64,000 nt of DNA from Saccopteryx bilineata (lineage: Eukaryota; Chordata; Mammalia; Chiroptera; Emballonuridae): contig NC_089495.1 of assembly GCF_036850765.1 (NCBI RefSeq), positions 114,723,033 to 114,787,032 on the forward strand. The letters are read 5' to 3'. Below, one piece after another: positions 57,484-64,000 of the stretch. Numbering within the stretch: position 1 is the stretch's first letter; each line of letters begins with the position of its first letter. Under the pieces are notes generated by a model. That model ran no database searches. It was given only the letters and a program-made list of their open reading frames with translations, and was not told the origin of the DNA. A program made the position numbers and the translations under genes.

Positions 57484-58160
57484 CATATTTTCACTACCTA
57501 ACAAATGAACCAGAAATTATATTTGCATTAGGAAAGGTATGTTTTCTTAAATAAAACTTGAACATTTATATCTACTCACAAAAATGTTGACCATCTTAAC
57601 ATAGGAACAAATGCTAGAGTTTAAGAATGACCTTACAGCTGTTTCCCATACTGATGATGTAAAAGCTACAGAAACATGATTCAGCTCTTCAGAAATAGGG
57701 GCTGAAAAGCCTTCTATTTTGGTACACAAGAGTTGATCTACTTCCCTCTTTCTAAGCCAGGCGTTCTGGAAGTTAAAAAAGAAGACACAGTCGTATTATA
57801 AAACCTAAATCAATACATGCAAAGATAATGTAATATAGTTTGTATTTCTACTAATTTGAAGTCATATTCCAGTCTCTATAACATATACAGGCCCATAGTA
57901 GGTATTAAATTAGTTAAAATTGCCATGCCATTATGAACAAGCAGTTGTGTAATTTTCTTAGATACAAAAATACAAACACTTAAAAAAACCCAGGGAAGTA
58001 CTGTAACATAATAGAAAACTAAATTTGCAGTACTAATCTTTTTTCTTTCAGCCAGAAGGAAAGCCGTAACCAGAGCCACCTTGGTACACAAACCACAGGG
58101 TACCAAGTGGTGTGGAGAGTGTCCCCCAGGGCGGGCAGCACTGTGTGGACAGTGCCCACC
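57484..58160. other. Single-copy noncoding sequence
   Basis: Nothing recognised. Confidence 0.35.
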
Positions 58161-58164
58161 TGCT

Positions 58165-58585
58165 CACCCCGCTCAGTCTCTGCTCCAACCATGCCAGTGG
58201 CTTTCCAATACCCAGTCTGACTTAGATGTTTTCCTGATTTTGAGCTTTTCCTCACACTGTTCCCACTACCCTAAATGCTTTTTCTAACTCTCTCTTCCAA
58301 GGAATTTATACGACACTTCAGAACTTAGCTCAAATGCTATTCCTCAAGAAAGCATTCCCCAATCTTCCTGATGCTGCCAGTCCCTTTGCCACACTCCTGT
58401 GGCATCGTTATTCACCTGCATAGCACTTTCCATACTGTGATTAAATAGTAAATGTGTGATGTGTGGTATAAGTCAACCCACGCCCCAGACTGCAAGTTTT
58501 ACGAGATCTCTAGTTTTGTTGGCAACACTCACAATGCCTAGCAAAGGGCTTGTTAAAAAGGGCACTCAGTATATTAATACATATG
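58165..58585 (+). repeat. L2 LINE 3' portion
   Basis: AACCATGCCAGTGGCTTTCC, CTTAGCTCAAATGCTATTCC, GAAAGCATTCCCCAATCTTC and ACTGCAAGTTTTACGAGATC follow L2 order closely over 400 bases. Confidence 0.75.
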
Positions 58586-59016
58586 CTTACACTTCAAAGC
58601 ACTCCTATCTCCTGCTTTTCCATTTTCCCATACTTTAAACTTGATTCTCTGGCCTCAAATTAAATTAATGCAAGAGAAGAACGGGCTTTGGCAAAAATGT
58701 ATGGCCAGAGATATACCTCACACTCATGAAGAGACCACTGGACATCACAACGGCTCCCCTAAGAAATGCCCCCTGCTCCTTGGGCCAGGCTGACTTGTAT
58801 TCTAACATTTTCCCCTTTGGTCTGGCTTCACAGTCTCCACTAAAAAAATAATATAAAATAACAACAGGGTCTTCTTGCATTCCTTTTGAGAATTTCATAA
58901 GTCTATTTCCATAGATGACAATTTACACTGACTTTGTAGAGTGAGTAAAATTTTAAAAAGAAGTACAATATTCACAACAGCTGAAATAATTTTCTGCCAA
59001 AGCCTGTTTTAAATTC
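58586..59016. other. Single-copy noncoding sequence
   Basis: Nothing recognised. Confidence 0.35.
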
Positions 59017-59029
59017 AAAGTGTACTTTC

Positions 59030-59397
59030 AGCCCTGGCTGGTTGGCTCAGTGGTAGAGCGTCGGCCTGGCGTGCGGAAGTCCCGGGTTTGATTCTGGCCA
59101 GGGCACACAGGAGAGGTGCCCATCTGCTTCTCCACCCTCCCCCTCTCCTTCCTCTCTGTGTCTCTCTTCCCCTCCCGCAGCCAAGGCTCCATTGGAGCAA
59201 AAGATGGCCTGGGTGCTGGAGATGGCTCCTTGGCCTCTGCCCCAGGCACTAGAGTGGCTCTGGTCAGTCAGAGCAACGCCCCGGATGCACAGAGCATTGC
59301 CCCTTGGTGGGCGTGCCGGGTAGATCACGGTTGGGTGCATGCGGGAGTCTGTCTGACTGCCTCCCTGTTTCTAGCTTCAGAAAAATACAAAAAAAAA
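59030..59397 (+). repeat. Group A SINE, young, with perfect 13-bp duplication
   Basis: The head AGCCCTGGCTGGTTGGCTCA is followed by a near-consensus body with many CpGs. AAAGTGTACTTTC is repeated exactly at 59017-59029 and 59398-59410. Only one copy of the 22-base module is present, unlike the copies at 22687 and 28887. The 144-codon frame across it is SINE-derived. Confidence 0.94.
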
Positions 59398-59410
59398 AAA
59401 GTGTACTTTC

Positions 59411-61925
59411 TTTGTATGTATAGGCAACTAAAGGTCTATAGATATGTGACATATGAATTTAGCACTCTAATATGCACAAATTTTTATATACTACTGATAA
59501 TAATTACTATTGACTCTAAAGTAAGCAAATTCATATATTTTTTAAGTTAAGTCTGTTACTTTAGAATATTTTAAAACATTTGCTAAAGGAAAGGGGTGTG
59601 AACGGAGCAAAGTCTCATCAAAATCCATCTGTTTGAACTCATTAACTGTCCCCCCCACACACACATTCCTTGGGTCTTGCATAACAAAAACTCCGTAGGC
59701 CACAGGCAAAGGCTGGATACCTAACTTAGAAACTGGACTGGTTTTTTCTAGAATTAAGAATTTCTAAATAGACTTTGTAAATGTGTATCTTTATGACTCA
59801 GTTATATCAAACACAAAGACAGAAGTTAACGTTGAATTAGAGAATTAGAGTTCGAGCTTCAAAGTCAAGGTCATCATCAAGACTGTTTTTCTATTTTTTT
59901 AAAAATCTTCTATAACTTGTTCACAAAAAATCTTGTAAATACTCATGTAGATTACTTAAAAAGAGGCGTATTTTGTGTTTCATTGCCTTCTTATCCCTCA
60001 TCGACTGTATTGCTTTCTATTTTTCACTCAACGTTCATGGGCAGATACTATATTTGATTTTTATAATTTGTATATTTTCAGGGGATTAAGATATTTGGAT
60101 TATTGAAATTTTAAAAATATACTTCTACTTTTATCTTTTATAAAGGTTCTATATGTCTTTTAAGAACACTGAAGGCAGTAATAAATACTTGCAAATTGAT
60201 CATACTATATTGATCTTCTATATCTATGTCAAGTTTATCCCTAAAGCCTTCCCTTTGGAAAGTGTGTTCTGCTGCTCTAGTCATCGCAATACACAGGAGT
60301 CATTCCCACTGGCCCTGGTCTGTTTTGCTGCCAGTAATATTTTTCTTCCCTGTATGTCAAAGCATCTAGGGTATATCATATATATTTTTTTTCTTTTATC
60401 TCTTTTTAATAAAAAAACTAAAAACATTCTGAACCTACATATCAAAACACTTTGTTGTCAGTATCATAGGGCATCTACTCTCTGTGAAAACATCATGGGC
60501 ACAATTGTGTTTTTAGTGCAACCTATACTGCTTCTCACTGATGCTGAGTAGTGAAAGTGCAACCGAACTCCTCTCTCAGGCTGCGTCCAGCCCTCGGATG
60601 GCTAACGCATCAGCCTTTCTTTGCTCCAGAAGAAACTAGGATGAGGGCCTTTCCCAGATCCCCTGCTTGCTGTCTTCAACCAACAGTTCTATCCACAGAT
60701 ACTGCCTGATCATTCCTTACATAGAAAAGCAAAAAAAAAAAAAAAAATGGATAAAGACAAAGAATATAAAATCTAGGTGTAACCTAGAATTTTGAATCCC
60801 TTTCTTCACAAAACCTTTTGATGTGATGTACTTTAAATTTTTAAAATTTTTAATACCTTTCTTATGCATATTCTGTTATAGGTTGGATTAAACTTTCCAA
60901 ATGTTACATGCCTAAAGAACAGAAAAAGAAGGGGGGAAAGAGCCAAAGAAAGCATATACTGCTTCTTGAACTGTTTGACACATAACATATAAACTTAGAA
61001 ACTCATCATCAGTCCCCTAAAGTGTAACAGCCACGTTGGAAAAAGTGAAGTTGGAGGAGTATAATTCATGAACTCATGGAAAACCCAAAGGAGACATGTC
61101 CCCACCTTCTCCTCTTCTCAAAAACACAAGTGCTACATTTCAATGGGGTTAAATATAAAAGTTTCCTTTCAGAACAACAGTGAAAATCACAGGATGTATA
61201 AAATCATTGTAAATAGGTAAAATTAATAAACAGGAAACCTCTGCGTCCCCACCTGGCATGACTTTGGCTGCTCCTTAGGCAGGGAGAATCCTGAAGAGAT
61301 CTATTGGACCAGAGCTTCTGTGAGAACTCTCTTCTCTCACTCAGACACCACTTTGTACACTAAGGTTTTACAAAGAGGCCATCAGCGTGAGAGGCTAACT
61401 TTGAAATAAAATTTTATTTTGGCGTATTTCACTAAAATAATGTAAAACAGACACAATTCTCTATGAACTGAGCCCTGCTCTTACACTGTTGTCTTTGGTT
61501 TTGTTTCTTTCCTCAGACATGTAGGGAAAGGAAAGGAAACCATAGTTATAGCATCAAAGCAGTGGGTCCCACCAATCAACAGCCTCACAACTGTCTGGAG
61601 ACCATCTTCAAAATACAAGTTCCTCTGCTCTACTCATCCAACCTGGCTTTCTAACCAGTGGGTTCTAGGTTACATATATCAAAAAAGCTCCCTACACAAA
61701 TCTTTTGTACTGAAACTTGAGGATTAATTACGTGACTTTGTCTAAATGCTTTCACATAGGTTATCTTATTTAGTAATTTAAGAATATATCTCTCACTTCA
61801 GTTCCAGTAGTTTATTAACACTCAAGTGATGGTGTGTATAATTAATTTGCATATTCATAGCTATGCTTCTCTCCCATCAAAGATGCTTACTGAGCACATG
61901 AGCCTTAAAGGGAGACAACCCTGAC
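59411..61925. other. Long AT-rich single-copy noncoding stretch
   Basis: No exon, RNA gene or repeat family recognised. An A-run of about 17 lies at 60731-60747. The 132-codon frame at 60153-60551 shows no domain. Confidence 0.35.
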
Positions 61926-61929
61926 CATG

Positions 61930-62055
61930 AGACTTTGCTCAATTCCTAAGCTGCTATAAGCTTAGTTGTATCACACAAAAAGTGAATATAATACTGTGCA
62001 TGCTAGTCCTATTTTAAGTAATAAATACAATACTTGTGTGCCTGGTACAAGGTTA
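61930..62055 (+). repeat. Probable MIR SINE, decayed
   Basis: GAGACTTTGCTCAATTCCTA, CACAAAAAGTGAATATAATA and GTGTGCCTGGTACAAGG follow forward MIR order weakly. Confidence 0.45.
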
Positions 62056-62770
62056 GTGGTCAGACTGTTGGAGTAGCGATTGTAATTTTTCCTTGAGAAG
62101 AGATGCCCCCTAATTGTGTATTTATCCACAAATACTGCTTCAATCTTAGAATGCTGTATTAAATATGTGATTATAAAGCAATGTTGCCATTTTAAAATAC
62201 CTAGAATAGTACATGTCTGTTATCCATTAAAAATTCTCTTGGAAGACTATATTTATTTTTAAAAAAATACTGGCTTGCTTGCTTGAAATATTTTCAAAAT
62301 GCTCTTTTGAGTACACTTTAGTAGTATGTAGTGATTCTCTTTGGTGCTTTTTATAATCGACCTGTTATCTTTATCATCCACATGTTAGTTTTATAATTGT
62401 TGTAAGTAAATAAAATTTATAAATGGGAAAAACTGTCCTTTCAAGTACATATCAGTGGTGCCAGTTTTCTTTTCTTTTATTTTGCATTTTGGGAATGGAT
62501 TTGCTCTTTAAAATAGGTGTTTCATGGTCAACTATGATAAAGAGAAGGTTATTGTTTTCCTTTGGGAATTCAAAACTGACATCCAACCAAAAAAAGGAGT
62601 GTGACTCATTGTTTTACATGGTTTATACAATTCCCAAGAAGAGCTTCAAGCATTATTTGTGTAAGGGGGTGGGCCACTCATGACAATACCATTTAAATAT
62701 ATTTTAGTATATTTTTCAAAATTTGTCTTATTTTGGTTTAATTGTGCTTAAAATATCACACTTTGTTTGT
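62056..62770. other. AT-rich single-copy noncoding sequence
   Basis: Nothing recognised. Confidence 0.35.
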
Positions 62771-62780
62771 TTGTTTATTT

Positions 62781-63155
62781 ACTTATCTATTTATATTTTT
62801 CTGAAGTGAGAAGCAGGGAGGCAGAGACAGACTCCTGCATGCACCTGACTGAGATCCATCCGGCAAACCCGCTAGGGGGCGATGCTCTGCCTATCTGGGG
62901 CATTGCTCCATTGCAACTGGAGCCATTTTATCATCTGAGATGGAAGCCATGGAGCCATCCTCAGAGACTGGGCCAACTTTGCTCCAGTAGAGCCATGGCT
63001 GCAGGAGGGGAAGAGAGAGATAGAGAGAAAGAAGAGGGAGAAGGGTGGAGAAACAGATGGTCACTTCTCCTGTGTGCCCTAGCTGGGAATCAAACCCAGG
63101 ACTTCCATACACCAGGCCAACGTTCTACCACTGAGCAGACTGGCCAGGGCACATG
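62781..63155 (-). repeat. Group A SINE, reverse, with target duplication
   Basis: Minus-strand head GCCCTGGCCAGTCTGCTCAG, CACACAGGAGAAG block and ATGGCTCTACTGGAGCAAAG block, with an ATTT-rich tail. TTGTTTATTT occurs at 62771-62780 and 63156-63165. The 149-codon frame across it is SINE-derived. Confidence 0.9.
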
Positions 63156-63450
63156 TTGTTTATTTTTAATATACTGTCTCTCCACAGGCTTTCTTGAATT
63201 AATATATTTAACTTAGTGAATAGAGATTATTTTCCTACTATAAAGATATCTATCTATGCCGTCTAGATGAAGCAGTAGCCAGGCATAATAATGCTAAAGA
63301 ATGTGATGTGGCATATAATTCCCTCCACAAATACACACATATATAGAGGTTTCTGGGCTCCTGAGATCTGCTTCTAATCTTTGTTTCAGAATTCTCCCCA
63401 GCTTTGTGAACTGGAGTCAGAAATCATACACATTTTAAAGTCTAAATGTC

Positions 63451-63784
63451 GCCTGACCGGGCGGTGGTGCAACGGATAGAGCATTGGACTGGGATGCCGA
63501 GGACCCAGGTTCAAGACCCCGAGGTTGCCAGCTTGAGCGTGGGCTCATCTGGTTTGAGCAAAAAGGTCACCAGCTTGTACCTAGGGTCGCTGGCTCAAGC
63601 AAGGGGTTACTCGGTCTACTGAAGGCACATATGAGAAAGCAATCAATGAACAACTAAGGTGTTGCAACGCGCAATGAAAAGCTAATGATTGATGCTTCTC
63701 ATCTCTCCATTCCTGTCTGTCTGTCCCTGTCTGTCCCTCTCTCTGACTCTCTTTCTGTCTCTGTAAAAAATAAATAAATAAAAT
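63451..63784 (+). repeat. Group B SINE, full length, with target duplication
   Basis: The head GCCTGACCGGGCGGTGGTGC has an A-box-like GCAACGGATAGAGC and B-box GGTTCAAGACC. The body carries several GGCTCAAGC / GCTTGAGCG motifs, GGCACATATGAGAAAGCAAT, GATTGATGCTTCTCATCTCT, a CTGT-rich tract and an AAATA tail. AAAGTCTAAATGTC (63437-63450) and AAAGTTTAAATGTC (63785-63798) flank it with one mismatch. This copy defines the family. Confidence 0.93.
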
Positions 63785-63824
63785 AAAGTTTAAATGTCAT
63801 TATAAAAAGTGAATGTTAATCCTA

Positions 63825-63930
63825 CTAACCATATAGGTTATTAGGGTGAAATAAATAATGCATGTGAAGTGCTTACTTAGTGCAGTCTCTGACACATAGT
63901 ACGGATTCAATCAATGTAGTTATTGTTGGT
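63825..63930 (+). repeat. MIR SINE, 3' part
   Basis: TGCATGTGAAGTGCTTACTT, AGTGCAGTCTCTGACACATA and GTACGGATTCAATCAATG match the 3' half of forward MIR. Confidence 0.75.
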
Positions 63931-64000
63931 TTTGCTCAATCTCCATGGTAGGGAGCAATGGTTTCAACCAGAGTAAAATATTGTTTAATCTTATTGAAAG

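Noticed and set aside
1..64000. Helitron, piggyBac, CRISPR or bacterial-type operon
   Set aside because: No Helitron ends, no TTAA-flanked long terminal repeats, no regularly spaced repeats and no ribosome-binding-site-led gene series were found.

Overview
This window is vertebrate nuclear DNA from a placental mammal, almost certainly a bat. About a dozen copies of a long tRNA-derived SINE are present, with the bat-type head GCCCTGGCCGGTTGGCTCAG followed by GTGGTAGAGC. Two other tRNA-derived SINE groups lie beside them, along with mammalian MIR, L2, L1, MLT1, Tigger, MER2 and MER5 elements. No bacterial-style gene, operon or CRISPR is present. I cannot fix the bat family. I saw none of the Helitrons typical of vespertilionid bats, and the SINE set feels closest to sheath-tailed (emballonurid) bats, but that is an impression from memory. 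In this annotation SINE group A is the long element of about 370 bp, group B the element whose head begins GCCTGACC, and group C the short element of about 190 bp.

Only one coding segment can be supported. It is a first coding exon on the minus strand at 36308-36476, which I recognise as the N-terminus of the long isoform of STARD13 (DLC2, a SAM-RhoGAP-START protein). It lies in a CpG-rich island (about 36270-36800) with a plausible promoter on its upstream (higher-coordinate) side. It ends in a canonical splice donor in phase 1. Everything below 36308 is therefore read as intron 1, since no second exon is visible. Everything above about 36800 is promoter-upstream sequence, or an intron of a still longer isoform.

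Layout: 1-9400 holds SINEs of groups A, B and C with old MIR/L2 pieces. 10.7-12.2 kb holds a SINE cluster with a pure 98-copy TTC (GAA on the transcribed strand) expansion. 12.5-17.4 kb holds L2, MIR, three hAT elements with recognisable 8-bp target duplications, and an MLT1 LTR. 19-21.5 kb is ancient MIR/L2. 22.7-23.1 kb is a very fresh group A SINE. 26.8-28.1 kb is a Tigger element with a MER2 inside it. 29.3-36.2 kb is mostly single-copy sequence. 36.3-36.8 kb is the STARD13 promoter and exon. 38.7-41.1 kb holds a SINE and a recent 5'-truncated L1 with an open ORF2 tail. 42.9-46.5 kb holds L2, SINEs, a long TTCC/TCCC tract and a mariner-type MITE. 49.6-54.7 kb is old MIR/L2, with a group B SINE inserted inside a MIR. 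57.1-64.0 kb holds a SINE dimer, L2, and group A and B SINEs.

No new protein-based system is present. The most unusual feature is the (GAA)98 run in the sense orientation within the presumed first intron of STARD13. It resembles the FXN intron-1 repeat in motif, orientation, position and origin inside a retroposon. Repeat boundaries given as approximate were judged by eye against remembered consensus sequences.
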